Of a stretch of DNA of 64,000 bases, positions 7,496 to 18,300 are shown in pieces. Within the stretch, counting starts at the first letter, position 1. Each line of letters opens with the position of its first letter. Position numbers and translations under genes: made by a program. A model generated the notes under the pieces. It saw only the letters and a list, made by a program, of their open reading frames with translations. It searched no databases and was not told where the DNA came from. The DNA is taken from the NCBI RefSeq assembly GCF_007997385.1, contig NZ_VOSC01000012.1, positions 496,001 through 560,000 of the forward strand. The letters are read 5' to 3'. The stretch is from Seonamhaeicola algicola (GTDB lineage Bacteria; Bacteroidota; Bacteroidia; Flavobacteriales; Flavobacteriaceae).

Positions 7496-10400
7496 ATGAA
7501 AAAAAAATCTCCTACAATTAGGGGCCGATTTTGTCCTTCACTAAAATTCGATTTAAAAATGAAGCTAAGTGTCCTTTTCTTTTTCGTATCATTTATGACA
7601 CTTCAAGCAAATGATACCTATTCACAACAAACTAAAATTACATTAGAGCTAAATAATGTAACAGTTAGTGAATTGTTAGATGAAATTGAAGCATCAACTC
7701 AATTTCGTTTCATATATAAACTAAAAGACATTAATTTAAACAGAAAAGTTTCTGTTAACGTAAATAAACAAGAAATAACAACCATTTTAGAGTCGGTTTT
7801 TAAAACTACCACAACCGATTATAACGTTATAAAAAAGCGTGTTTATTTAATAGAAAAAAAAGATAAACCTGCAGTAAATATAAATAACTTAAATACAAGT
7901 GTTTTAAAACCTCAAAAAATAACAATAAAAGGCATTGTTACAGATGAAAACGGTGTACCACTACCCGGAGCTAATATTTTAGAAAAAGGAACAAGTAATG
8001 GTACACAAACAGATTTTGATGGTAACTATACTTTAAATGTTGAAAACACAAATGCCATTTTAGTGGTGTCATACCTAGGGTATGTTACAAAAGAAATTCC
8101 TGTTAACAATAAATCTACTATTAATGTAGTAATGATTGAAGACTCTGCAAAATTAGACGAGGTAGTGGTAGTAGGTTATGGAAAGCAAAAAAGAGCAACT
8201 ATTACAGGTTCAGTTGCTACAGTTCAATCTAAAGACTTAGTTCAAACTCCAACAACTAATACCACACAGTCTCTAGCGGGGCGTTTACCAGGTTTAGTGG
8301 TAACACAAAATGATGGTCAACCTGGAGGAGACCAAGCAAATGTTAGAATTAGAGGGTTTGGTAACGCTTTAGTAATTGTTGATGGTGTACCAAGAGATTA
8401 CCAACAACTAGACCCTAATGAAATTGAATCTATATCTGTTTTAAAAGATGCTTCTGCAGCAGTATACGGAGCTAGAGCTGGTAATGGAGTTATTCTTGTA
8501 ACAACCAAAAGGGGTAAAATAGGAAGGCCCAAAATTAATTTTTCAAGCAGTATTACATTTCAACAACCAACATTTTTACCTGAAATAGCTGATGCTGCTA
8601 GTTACGCAGATTATGTTCAAAGAGCAGAGAGGTTAGAAGGGGTAGCGGAAGCTGACCTTACTTATTCTAATGAAGATATTGTAAGGTTTAAAGCTGGTAC
8701 AGAAGAAGGCTTTAAAGGTACAGATTGGCAAGATGTTGTTCTTAAAGACTGGTCTATGATGCATCAACATAATGTTAACGTAAGAGGTGGAACTGAAAAA
8801 GTTAAGTATTTTGGGTCTGTTGGAGCTTTACAACAAAACTCTTTATTAGAGTCTGGTGATGGTAAGTTTGAAAGATATAATATTGGTTTAACTTTAGATG
8901 CTGATATTTCAGATAGATTAACAGTAGGTCTTAATCTAAAATATAGAGAACAAGAAACAGAAACACCTGTAAATGTTGATAATGGAGAAGATGCTTACCG
9001 TAGAATTTTTCGGTTTATAGCATCATCAAACCCAGCAATTCAAAGAAATCCAGATGGTTTATTAACAGCATCTCATCCGTTAGGACAAAGTGCAGTAGCC
9101 TATTCCAATAGTTCTATCACAGGATTTTTTCTTGATAAAAGAAAACAGTTTGATTTAATTGCTAATTTTGATTACGATATTCCTGTAAGTGGTTTAAGTG
9201 CTTTTGGAAAGCTTGCATTTCAAAGATCAAGTAATTTAAGCCGAAAAATTAGAACACCCTTTACAACTTATGATCATGATTTTGTTACTGGAGAAAGCAC
9301 AGAGTCTTTTACTACAAATATAGCAGATACTAGGGTTTCTAATGATGATTTTAGTAGAATAACAACACAAGTAGGGTTAGATTTTAGCCGTACTTTTGGA
9401 GTCCATAATTTATCTGCAAAAGCCATTTATGAAAATATTTATACAGATACTTATAACTTTTATGCACTAAGAAATAATCCGCTAACTATAGATCAACCGT
9501 TTTTATTCGCAGCTATTGGAGAACAGCAAGTTGGTGACAACTTTTCTCAAAACGGACGATCTGCTTTTATTGGTCGCGTTAATTATGACTATAAAGAAAA
9601 GTTTTTATTAGAAGCGTTATATAGATTAGATGCAAACATACAATTTCCAACAGAAACACGTTGGGGGTTATTTCCAGGGATTTCATTAGGATGGGTAATG
9701 TCTAAAGAAGATTTCTTGAGCGATTCTTCAACAGTTGACTTTTTAAAAATAAGAGCTTCTGTAGCTAGCCTTGGATTTGATAACATCTCTAATTTTGATT
9801 ACTTAAGTGGTTATAGTTTAAGAAATGCAATTAACCAGCAATATCTCTATGAAGGGCAGGAGTTTTTAACAACACTTAGAACAGAAGGACTTGCTAATCC
9901 TAATATAACTTGGGAAGAAATGACTACTTACAATTTAGGTTTAGATGCAACATTCTGGAATAGTGCATTAGGAATAGAGTTTGACGCTTTTTATCGAAAA
10001 AGAACAGGGCTTTTAGCCACAAGACAAGATGCTCTTCCAGATACCTTTGGAGCCGTTTTACCAAGAGAAAATCTTGAAGAACGAGATAATAGAGGTTTTG
10101 AACTAGTATTAACGCATAAAAACACCATAGGTGACTTAAACATTAATATATCCGGTAATGTTACTTGGACACGAGAAAAATTTGTAAAAGTAATAGAAAG
10201 AGAGTTTGATTTAGATGATCCTGACGATGCTAGGTTAAATCAAAGAACTGGCCAATGGGTTAATCGTAGGTTTGGTTATAGAACAGATGGATTTTATGAT
10301 ACACAAGAAGAAATAGATAATGATGGTTTAGAATACCCACAATTAGGTGAACCTAAATTAGGAGATGTTAAGTACGTTGATAGAAACGGAGATAATATTA

Positions 10401-10933
10401 TTGATTTTAGAGATCAAGAAGTAATTGGTAGGAATCAAACTCCAGAATGGTTTTTTGGGTTAAACGTAAACTTAGAATACAAAGGGTTTGATTTTGCTAT
10501 GTTATGGCAAGGAGCTACAAATTTTGATGTAGTACCTAATGATCTTGAATTAGCTGCTACAACTAGTATTGGTTTTGTACCATTTCAATATCAAGTAGAT
10601 CATAGTTGGAATCCAGATAATCCCTCTGCAGCTAAACTACCCGCTCCAAGTACAATAGGTCTTAACCAACATAATGATGCAACATTAGATATTTACCAAA
10701 GAGATGCAACTTATGCAAGATTAAAATCTTTAACACTCGGATATTCAATTCCTCAAAGTTTTTTAAATAAAATTAATGTTAAAAATGCAAGAATTTATCT
10801 TGCGGGTTATAACCTTTTAACTCTACAAAAAAAGAATATTTTTAATATAGATCCCGAGGCCAGAAGTCAAGATGGTATAGCTACTTATCCTGTTCAAAGA
10901 AATGTAAGTTTAGGTATTAATGTTGGATTATAA
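7496..10933 (+). CDS. SusC/RagA-type TonB-dependent receptor with STN domain (first locus)
   Basis: A 1145-residue outer-membrane transporter. The N-terminal extension to about residue 40 contains the signal sequence (LSVLFFFVSFMTLQAN). An STN signalling domain follows (about 45-125, ITLELNNVTVSELLDEIEAS), then a CarboxypepD-regulatory-like domain (about 142-225, GIVTDENGVPLPGANILEKG), the TonB box region (LDEVVVVGYGKQKRATITGS) and the plug (LAGRLPGLVVTQNDGQPGGD). The remainder is the 22-strand barrel. STN domains signal to FecR, matching the sigma/FecR pair upstream. It works with SusD as a glycan importer; the sulfatase downstream suggests a sulfated substrate, which is inference. Confidence 0.95.
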   Translation: MKKKSPTIRGRFCPSLKFDLKMKLSVLFFFVSFMTLQANDTYSQQTKITLELNNVTVSELLDEIEASTQFRFIYKLKDINLNRKVSVNVNKQEITTILESVFKTTTTDYNVIKKRVYLIEKKDKPAVNINNLNTSVLKPQKITIKGIVTDENGVPLPGANILEKGTSNGTQTDFDGNYTLNVENTNAILVVSYLGYVTKEIPVNNKSTINVVMIEDSAKLDEVVVVGYGKQKRATITGSVATVQSKDLVQTPTTNTTQSLAGRLPGLVVTQNDGQPGGDQANVRIRGFGNALVIVDGVPRDYQQLDPNEIESISVLKDASAAVYGARAGNGVILVTTKRGKIGRPKINFSSSITFQQPTFLPEIADAASYADYVQRAERLEGVAEADLTYSNEDIVRFKAGTEEGFKGTDWQDVVLKDWSMMHQHNVNVRGGTEKVKYFGSVGALQQNSLLESGDGKFERYNIGLTLDADISDRLTVGLNLKYREQETETPVNVDNGEDAYRRIFRFIASSNPAIQRNPDGLLTASHPLGQSAVAYSNSSITGFFLDKRKQFDLIANFDYDIPVSGLSAFGKLAFQRSSNLSRKIRTPFTTYDHDFVTGESTESFTTNIADTRVSNDDFSRITTQVGLDFSRTFGVHNLSAKAIYENIYTDTYNFYALRNNPLTIDQPFLFAAIGEQQVGDNFSQNGRSAFIGRVNYDYKEKFLLEALYRLDANIQFPTETRWGLFPGISLGWVMSKEDFLSDSSTVDFLKIRASVASLGFDNISNFDYLSGYSLRNAINQQYLYEGQEFLTTLRTEGLANPNITWEEMTTYNLGLDATFWNSALGIEFDAFYRKRTGLLATRQDALPDTFGAVLPRENLEERDNRGFELVLTHKNTIGDLNINISGNVTWTREKFVKVIEREFDLDDPDDARLNQRTGQWVNRRFGYRTDGFYDTQEEIDNDGLEYPQLGEPKLGDVKYVDRNGDNIIDFRDQEVIGRNQTPEWFFGLNVNLEYKGFDFAMLWQGATNFDVVPNDLELAATTSIGFVPFQYQVDHSWNPDNPSAAKLPAPSTIGLNQHNDATLDIYQRDATYARLKSLTLGYSIPQSFLNKINVKNARIYLAGYNLLTLQKKNIFNIDPEARSQDGIATYPVQRNVSLGINVGL

Positions 10934-10946
10934 TAAAAAAAATATT

Positions 10947-12746
10947 ATGAAAAAAATAAAATTATTTATAGCAATTTTCACATTAGGCATTATAGTCTTA
11001 TCATGTGAAGATCCATTAGAAAGAACAGCTGTTGGTCGTTTTTCTGAAGATAGCGTTTTTAACGACGAGACTTTGACTGATTTAGTTGTAGCAAATTTAT
11101 TTGCTAGAGCAAGATTCTTACCTGGCTCAAATGATTTAAACCCAAGTAGGTTGGTTGTAGATGCCTGTGCTGGTGGTTACAGTAGAACATTTGGAGGGTG
11201 GCCAGGGGGCTATCAATTTACTCGTGGTTTATTTACAGAGCTAGGTACTGGCGGGCAGGGAACCAATGAATATTGGGACTGGGCTTTAGTAAGAGAAATT
11301 AATGAAGTAATTTTTAAATTAAAAAGCGAAGGTAACACATTGCCTCAAGAATATACAGATACTAGAATAGGCGAATTACATTTTTTAAGAGCTTGGGTTT
11401 ATTTTCAAAAAGTGAAACGTTATGGAGGCGTACCAATTATAACTGAGCCACAAAGCTTTGACCTAGCCTTAGATGAATTGCAGATACCTAGAAATTCTGA
11501 AGAAGAAACCTATGACTTTATTGCTGAAGAATGTGATTTAGCAGTGTCACTTTTGGCTGATAAAATGCAACAAGGAGGAAGGCCTACCCATTGGGCTGCA
11601 TTAGCTTTAAAAAGTAGGGCAATGTTGTATGCGGGCAGTATTGGAGAGTTTGGCAATATGCAATTAAACGGATTGTTAGGAATCAGCAATCCAGATAAAT
11701 ATTGGCAATTATCCTATGATGCTTCTAAAAAAATAATTAATGAAGGTCCGTTTACATTGTATGGAGATAATCCTAGCTCTTTTGAAGAAGCTGAAAACTT
11801 ATATTATGATTTGTTTACTAAAGATGCTGAATTAGGAAACAATAATGAGGCCATCTTCACTGAGGTTTTTGGAGGACAAGGCGCAAGGCCAGAAGATTGG
11901 GAGCGCTGGTGTGCACCGGCAGTAGTGAGTGGAACTACATTTTTAAATACCTATCTAGAAACTTTCGAAATGTATGAATACATTGATGGTACACCAGGCA
12001 CACTTGATAGGTCTACATTAGTACCAGGTGTATTTCATGATATGGATAACTTTATAGGAAGAAAAGATCCTAGATGTAGAGCCAATATTTTCTTACCAGA
12101 AGTTGAATACGGTGGTCAAACTGTATGGATGCATGAGGGCTTGTATGTTAATGGCGTTTTAGAAACATCAAATATTGACGGTATTGATGTTCCTGCAAAA
12201 GGTCCGTCAAGAGATATTGAACGAACAGGAATGTTCAATAGAAAAAGATGTAACGAACAATTTTTAGTAGGCCCTTCAAGAGGGCAAGGTGGAACTGATT
12301 ATATGGTTTTCCGCTTAGGAGAAATGTATTTAAATCTTGCAGAAGCGGCGTATGCTTTAGGTCGTGATAGTGAAGGTTTAGAGGCGTTAAATAGAATTAG
12401 AAGACGTGTAAATATGCCTGATAAATTAACCATAAATTGGTCAGTTATTCAAAATGAAAGGGCTGTAGAATTAGCATTTGAGCAGCATCGTTATTGGGAT
12501 TTGCGCAGGTGGCGTATAGCTCACATAGAGTTAGATCGTAGAGCTAGTAAAGGCAATAAGTATACTGGTGTTAGATGGCGAAAAGATTATGATAACCCAG
12601 GAATGTATGAAATAATTCATACTACAACAGGAACAGCTACTGATAGTTGGGATAGAATATTTGAAGAGCACCATTATTATTTTCCTATTGGGCTGGCTAG
12701 AATACAGAGAAGTCCTGCTTTAGTTGAAAATCCAGGTTATGAGTAA
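10947..12746 (+). CDS. SusD/RagB-type nutrient-binding outer-membrane lipoprotein (first locus)
   Basis: A 599-residue lipoprotein. The signal peptide ends in IIVLSC with Cys20 as the lipidated residue. The SusD fold is recognised by LHFLRAWVYFQKVKRYGGVPI in the TPR region and the C-terminal pattern NERAVELAFEQHRYWDLRRWRIAH. SusD proteins sit as a lid on the SusC barrel and bind the ligand at the cell surface. The start is the ATG 13 bases after the susC stop; the open frame extends to a TTG at 10920, inside susC, which I reject. No glycan specificity can be read. Confidence 0.94.
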   Translation: MKKIKLFIAIFTLGIIVLSCEDPLERTAVGRFSEDSVFNDETLTDLVVANLFARARFLPGSNDLNPSRLVVDACAGGYSRTFGGWPGGYQFTRGLFTELGTGGQGTNEYWDWALVREINEVIFKLKSEGNTLPQEYTDTRIGELHFLRAWVYFQKVKRYGGVPIITEPQSFDLALDELQIPRNSEEETYDFIAEECDLAVSLLADKMQQGGRPTHWAALALKSRAMLYAGSIGEFGNMQLNGLLGISNPDKYWQLSYDASKKIINEGPFTLYGDNPSSFEEAENLYYDLFTKDAELGNNNEAIFTEVFGGQGARPEDWERWCAPAVVSGTTFLNTYLETFEMYEYIDGTPGTLDRSTLVPGVFHDMDNFIGRKDPRCRANIFLPEVEYGGQTVWMHEGLYVNGVLETSNIDGIDVPAKGPSRDIERTGMFNRKRCNEQFLVGPSRGQGGTDYMVFRLGEMYLNLAEAAYALGRDSEGLEALNRIRRRVNMPDKLTINWSVIQNERAVELAFEQHRYWDLRRWRIAHIELDRRASKGNKYTGVRWRKDYDNPGMYEIIHTTTGTATDSWDRIFEEHHYYFPIGLARIQRSPALVENPGYE

Positions 12747-12858
12747 ATGTCAAATTTAAATGTAATATTGTTTTCACTATTAAAATTATTTTAACAATAA
12801 AATCCTCCTAAAATTCAAAAGCATTAATATATAAGTTAGCTTTTGAGTTTTAGTTTGA

Positions 12859-12891
12859 AAATGCACCGGAGTGTTTTGCTTCGGTGCATTT
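12859..12891 (+). terminator. Hairpin after susD, weak terminator
   Basis: AAATGCACCG (12859-12868) pairs with CGGTGCATTT (12882-12891). The tail is only AT-rich without a T-run. It lies 112 bases after the susD stop and could reduce read-through into the sulfatase gene. Confidence 0.5.
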
Positions 12892-12963
12892 ATAAATATT
12901 GTAAAAACGGCTTTAAAAATTAAATAAGTTATATCTTTAAATTAATAATCAACTTGTAAAACA

Positions 12964-14598
12964 ATGACGTTTAAAACACTAAAAAACCTAATGCCAATAG
13001 TACTAGCATCAGTACTATTTTCATGTAAAAACGAAACTATAATAGAAAAGCCAAACATTATTTATATTATGGCAGATGATCATACCTCGCAAGCCATTGG
13101 TGCTTATGGTAAAAGGTTAGCATCATTAAACCCAACACCAACTATAGATAGGTTAGCAACAGAAGGTATTTTATTAGAAAATGTTTTTTGTACTAATTCC
13201 ATTTGTACACCATCAAGAGCCAGTATATTAACAGGTCAATACGGGCAGGTTAATGGTGTTGTAGATTTAAGTGGAGCGCTTTCAGCAGATAAACAATATT
13301 TGCCAATTGAAGTAAAAAAACAAGGCTATCAAACAGCCATGGTAGGTAAATGGCATTTAAAACATGCGCCAGAAGCTTTTGATTATTATAACGTTTTACC
13401 AGGTCAAGGTGATTATTTTAATCCAACCCTTTACAGTAGAGATGGTGGTACAAAAACAAAAATTAGGTTTGAAGCCGATTTAGTTAGAGAGGTTAATGCC
13501 ACAAAATATCAAGGGCATTCATCAGATGTAATTACAGATATATCTTTAGATTGGCTTAAAAACAAAAGAGATAAAACCAAGCCTTTCTTTTTAATGCACC
13601 ACTTTAAAGCACCCCATGATTTTTTTGAATATGCACCCAGATATGAAACATATTTAAAAGATCATGTTATCCCAGAGCCGTCAAGTATGTGGTATAATGC
13701 AAATAACGGCTCTATTGCTACCCGCGGTATTAATAACTCATTAACTGATACAATAGGCTCATCCATAGGGCATAGAAATGTAATAAGAAACATGGGAATG
13801 CATATGAATATAGACCCCAATATACCAGACCCGAAGTATAAAGAATTAGCATACCAAGAATATTTAAAACGCTATTTAAGATGTGTAAAAGGTGTTGATG
13901 ATAATGTAAAACGCCTATTAGATTATTTAGAAGAAGAAGGCCTTTTAGATAACACAATAATTATGTACACCGGAGATCAAGGTTTCATGTTAGGTGAACA
14001 CGATTATATTGATAAACGATGGATGTATGAAGAATCTCAAAGAATGCCATTTTTAGTACGCTATCCAAAAACAATAAAAGCAGGTTCACGGTCAAATGCC
14101 ATAATAAATAATACTGATTTTGCACCAACAATTATAGATATGGCAGGCGGTAAAACACCAGATTATATGCAAGGAGCAAGTTTTAAATCAATTTTAGAAA
14201 CAACCCAAGAACCCAAGGGTTGGAAACAAGACACATACTACAGGTACTGGATGCACATGGCACACAAGCATAACAACCCTGCTCATTTTGGTATTAGAAC
14301 TAAAGACTATAAACTTATCTTTTTCTATGGGCGCGATTATTTAGTAAATAGAGATTCCGGTGAACAAAAATGGGCACACAACCCAGAATCAATGTCAGAT
14401 TTTGTTACACCAGTAGCTTGGGAGTTTTATGATTTAAATAAAGACCCCAATGAAATGGATAATAGGTATGATGACCCACAATATGCTTCAATAATTACCA
14501 ATTTAAAAAGCAGGCTTAAAAAGTTAAGAGAGGAAGTAAAAGAAAATGACGCTCAATACCCACAAATACAACAAGTAATTGATGAAAGCTGGAACTAA
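12964..14598 (+). CDS. Arylsulfatase-type sulfatase (S1 family), lipoprotein
   Basis: A 544-residue exported sulfatase. The signal peptide ends SVLFSC, with Cys21 as lipid anchor. The metal-binding motif MADDH is at 36-40, and CTPSR at residues 81-85 is the site where Cys81 is converted to formylglycine by a maturase. Further active-site segments are VGKWHLK and YTGDQGFMLGEH. S1 sulfatases hydrolyse sulfate esters, here probably from an algal or animal glycan. It follows susC/susD on the same strand, so desulfation of the imported glycan is the likely role. The exact subfamily and the sulfated sugar are unknown, and no maturase gene is in the window. Confidence 0.93.
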   Translation: MTFKTLKNLMPIVLASVLFSCKNETIIEKPNIIYIMADDHTSQAIGAYGKRLASLNPTPTIDRLATEGILLENVFCTNSICTPSRASILTGQYGQVNGVVDLSGALSADKQYLPIEVKKQGYQTAMVGKWHLKHAPEAFDYYNVLPGQGDYFNPTLYSRDGGTKTKIRFEADLVREVNATKYQGHSSDVITDISLDWLKNKRDKTKPFFLMHHFKAPHDFFEYAPRYETYLKDHVIPEPSSMWYNANNGSIATRGINNSLTDTIGSSIGHRNVIRNMGMHMNIDPNIPDPKYKELAYQEYLKRYLRCVKGVDDNVKRLLDYLEEEGLLDNTIIMYTGDQGFMLGEHDYIDKRWMYEESQRMPFLVRYPKTIKAGSRSNAIINNTDFAPTIIDMAGGKTPDYMQGASFKSILETTQEPKGWKQDTYYRYWMHMAHKHNNPAHFGIRTKDYKLIFFYGRDYLVNRDSGEQKWAHNPESMSDFVTPVAWEFYDLNKDPNEMDNRYDDPQYASIITNLKSRLKKLREEVKENDAQYPQIQQVIDESWN

Positions 14599-14621
14599 AC
14601 TTTAATCAACAATAAGCAAAC

Positions 14622-14654
14622 AAAAAAGCGAAACCTATTTGGTTTCGCTTTTTT
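14622..14654. terminator. Bidirectional terminator between sulfatase and TerB-like gene
   Basis: AAAAAAGCGAAACC and GGTTTCGCTTTTTT form a 13-14 bp stem around a 5-base loop, with A- and T-runs on the two sides. It sits between two convergent genes and can serve both. Confidence 0.9.
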
Positions 14655-14675
14655 ATTATTTTAAAGTTTAAAAAA

Positions 14676-15107
14676 CTATCTATTCATATTTTTAATAGCA
14701 TCAACAAACGTATCAAGGTCAGCCCCTTGTTTAACAAGCGTTGAGGCCTTATCAATAATATACTTAACATTAACCGCATGAAAACCTAAACCTACTGCAA
14801 TTTTGTTAAGTAAAGTATCTTCAGCTTCACCATGAATATCATCAACATAAACCATTCTAACAAGGTCATATAAACGCTCTAAACGCAAATCGTAAGACGC
14901 CGGCGGATTAATAGGATGTTTAGCATAATCCTTCAAAATAATTTTATAATCAACCTCACTAATATCCAATCTATTAGCTAATCTATCTAAAAAAGCACGC
15001 TCATCATCAGTAATCACACCATCGGCCATGGCAACTCTTACAATAGAAGCAAAATGGCTCTCATTACGCTTTTTAAAACCACTGTCAAATAAATCTGAAA
15101 ACGACAT
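14676..15107 (-). CDS. TerB-like domain protein (tellurite-resistance TerB family)
   Basis: A 143-residue soluble, all-helical protein. The TerB pattern is visible as FASIVRVAMADGVITDDERAFLDRLANRL, a helix pair with acidic residues (ADG, DDE), and again as LVRMVYVDDIHGEAEDTLLNKIAVGLGF. TerB-type domains bind divalent metal and are thought to serve membrane-associated stress responses; most genomic copies have no link with tellurite. The open frame begins at a TTG at 15116, but the ATG at 15107 (MSFSDLF) is preferred. It is convergent with the sulfatase gene and has no partner genes beside it. Confidence 0.75.
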   Translation of the reverse strand: MSFSDLFDSGFKKRNESHFASIVRVAMADGVITDDERAFLDRLANRLDISEVDYKIILKDYAKHPINPPASYDLRLERLYDLVRMVYVDDIHGEAEDTLLNKIAVGLGFHAVNVKYIIDKASTLVKQGADLDTFVDAIKNMNR

Positions 15108-15179
15108 AATTATCAATTTTTTAAGTGCTGCAAACCTACATATTTTTTTAATAAATGTAGCTTAAAAAAACAATTTTTT

Positions 15180-15260
15180 GGGCGTTCCCTGCGGGCGGGC
15201 TTTCGCTACTCGCTGCCTCCTGCGTCAGCGAGCTCAAACACACCGCTCAATCCCTAACGC
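15180..15260. repeat. GC-rich interspersed repeat-like element
   Basis: A compact block far richer in G+C than its surroundings runs from GGGCGTTCCC to CCCTAACGC. Its ends contain the short inverted pair GCGTT/AACGC. Inside, CTCGCTG (15209-15215) and CAGCGAG (15226-15232) form a hairpin, and CCC-TGC-GGG is another. From general knowledge, elements that begin GGGCGTT and end CTAACGC are scattered between genes in many flavobacterial genomes. No second copy is visible here and there is no transposase or ORF. Confidence 0.55.
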
Positions 15261-15323
15261 AAACATAACCCAATAACCCATGTATTTTAACCCCGTATAT
15301 TACTTAAAATAAAGTACAAGCCT

Positions 15324-15331
15324 TATCTTTG
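15324..15331 (+). promoter_or_regulatory. -7 element of the mfd promoter
   Basis: TATCTTTG matches TAnnTTTG exactly, 21 bases before the GTG start of mfd. I see no convincing TTTG at the -33 distance, so only the -7 box is called. Confidence 0.5.
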
Positions 15332-15352
15332 CAGTTTTAAAAACATAATTAG

Positions 15353-18300
15353 GTGAGTAAAACCCATATTTCTCAAGCCTATTTACAGGTTTTGCAAACG
15401 CATAATCTGCAAGATGCTATTGCCCAAAAACAATCAAAAACACATTTAAAAGGCCTTGTAGGCTCATCATTATCATTTGTAATTGCCAACGCATTTAAGC
15501 AGGCAAAAAAACCATTTCTATTAGTATTTGATGATAAAGAAGAAGCCGCACATTACCTAAACGATTTTGAGCAACTCTGCGATAAAACTGATGTGCTTTT
15601 CTATCCAGGCAGTTACCGTAGGCCGTATCAAATAGAAGAAACAGATAACGCCAATGTACTATTACGTGCCGAGGTTTTAAACCGTATAAATTCACAAAAA
15701 AAACCAGCATTAATAGTAACCTACCCCGATGCGCTTTTTGAGCAAGTAGTTACCCGTAAAGAGCTTGAGCGTAACACCCTTAAAATTGCTGTAGCCGATA
15801 ACTTATCAATAGATTTTGTAAATGAAGTATTGTTTGAATACAAATTTAAACGCGTAGATTTTGTAACAGAACCTGGTGAGTTTTCTGTGCGTGGTGGTAT
15901 TGTAGATGTGTTTTCGTTCTCAAATGATGAACCTTACCGTATAGAGTTTTTTGGTGATGAGGTTGACAGTATTAGAACATTTGATGTAGCATCTCAACTA
16001 TCTATAAATCAAATTAAAAAAATAAACATTATACCTAATGTTGCTAATAAACTTTTAGAAGAAAGACGCCAAAGTTTTTTAAGATACATAGCTCAAAAAA
16101 CAGTGGTTGGTATAAAAAATGCCAATATGCTTTTTTCTAGAATTGATGATTTTTTTGAAAAAGCCGAGGCTGCATTTACAAACCTTTCGCCCGATATTAA
16201 ACATAGTAAACCACAAGAATTATTTTGTAATTCAGCATTATTAAAAAGTCAACTTTTAGAATTTTCAATATTAGAGTTTGGTACGCAAAATATTTTTACT
16301 AATTCAACAAAAGAAACGCATCAAACCCTAGCGTTTAATACCGCACCACAACCATCTTTCAACAAACAATTTAATTTGTTAATTGAAGATTTAAATACAA
16401 ACCACAACAACGGTTATACAAATTACATAGCTTGTATTAGTGAACAACAAGCTAAACGCTTTCATGATATTTTTGATGATTCAAATTTAGAAGTCGCACC
16501 ATATAACACAGTAATTTTATCACTACATCAAGGTTTTGTAGATCATGAAAATAAAATAGTTTGTTACACCGATCATCAAATATTTGAACGTTACCATAAA
16601 TTCAGTATAAAAAATGGTTATGCCAAAAAGCAAGCCATAACTTTAAAGGAGCTTACTAATTTAGATATTGGAGATTACGTTACACATATTGATCATGGTA
16701 TTGGGCGTTTTGGCGGACTTCAAAAAATTGATGTTGAAGGCAAAAAACAAGAGGCAATAAAGCTTATTTATGGAGAGCGCGATGTGCTGTATTTAAGCAT
16801 ACATTCACTTCATAAAATAACAAAATATAATGGTAAAGATGGCAAGCCACCAAAGGTATACAAACTAGGTAGCAATGCTTGGAAAACCTTAAAACAAAAA
16901 ACAAAAGCAAAAGTAAAACACATTGCTTTTAACCTTATAAAACTTTATGCAAAGCGTAAAACCGAAAAAGGCTATCAATACAAGCCAGATAGTTATATGC
17001 AGCATGAATTAGAAGCGTCTTTTATTTATGAAGACACACCAGACCAAAGTACCGCAACGGCCGATATTAAAGCCGATATGGAAAGCGAGCGCCCAATGGA
17101 TAGACTTATTTGCGGCGATGTTGGTTTTGGTAAAACAGAGGTAGCCATTCGTGCTGCTTTTAAAGCGGTAGATAATGGTAAACAAGTAGCCGTTTTGGTG
17201 CCTACAACCATTTTAGCATACCAACATGCACGCACGTTTAGAAAACGTTTAAAAGATTTTCCTGTAACGGTAGATTATGTAAACCGTTTTAGAACTGCCA
17301 AACAAAAACGTGAAACTTTAGAGCAGTTAGAAAAAGGAGGTGTAGATATTATTATTGGCACACACCAATTGGTAAACAAAAACGTGAAATTTAAAGATTT
17401 AGGTCTTTTAATTGTTGACGAAGAACAAAAATTTGGAGTTGCCGTAAAAGAAAAACTAAAAACCATAAAAGAAAACGTTGATGTGTTAACATTAACCGCA
17501 ACACCAATACCAAGAACGCTTCAGTTTAGTTTAATGGCAGCGCGTGATTTATCGGTTATTACAACACCGCCACCAAACCGTTACCCAATTGAAAGTCATG
17601 TTATTCGTTTTAACGAAGAAACCATTCGTGATGCCGTAAGCTATGAAATTGAACGTGGCGGACAAATATTTTTTATTCACAACCGTATTGAAAACATAAA
17701 AGAAGTTGCAGGCATGATTCAGCGTTTAGTGCCCGATGCAAAAATAGGCGTGGGCCATGGGCAAATGGAAGGCAAAAAGCTAGAAGAACTTATGCTACAA
17801 TTTATGGATGGCGGTTTTGATGTTTTAGTTAGTACCACCATTATTGAAAGTGGTTTAGATGTGCCCAATGCCAATACCATTTTTATAAATAATGCCAATA
17901 ATTTTGGGTTGAGTGATTTGCACCAAATGCGCGGTCGTGTTGGCCGAAGCAATAAAAAAGCATTCTGTTATTTTATTACACCAGAATATAGTGCCATGAC
18001 TGAAGATGCCCGTAAACGTATTTCAGCCTTAGAACAATTTACAGATTTAGGTAGCGGATTTAACATTGCAATGAAAGACCTTGAAATTCGTGGTGCTGGC
18101 GATTTGTTGGGTGGTGAACAAAGCGGATTTATAAATGAAATAGGTTTTGATACCTACCAAAAAATATTAAACGAGGCTATTGAAGAACTTAAAGAAAATG
18201 AGTTTAAAGATTTATATGATACACCCGAAGAAAACAAAACATACGTAAAAGATGTAACTATTGATACAGATTTTGAATTGCTATTTCCTGATAGCTATAT

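Noticed and set aside
17026-17952. Several antisense ORFs within mfd and other long genes
   Set aside because: They are shadows of strongly conserved coding sequence with no family signature of their own.
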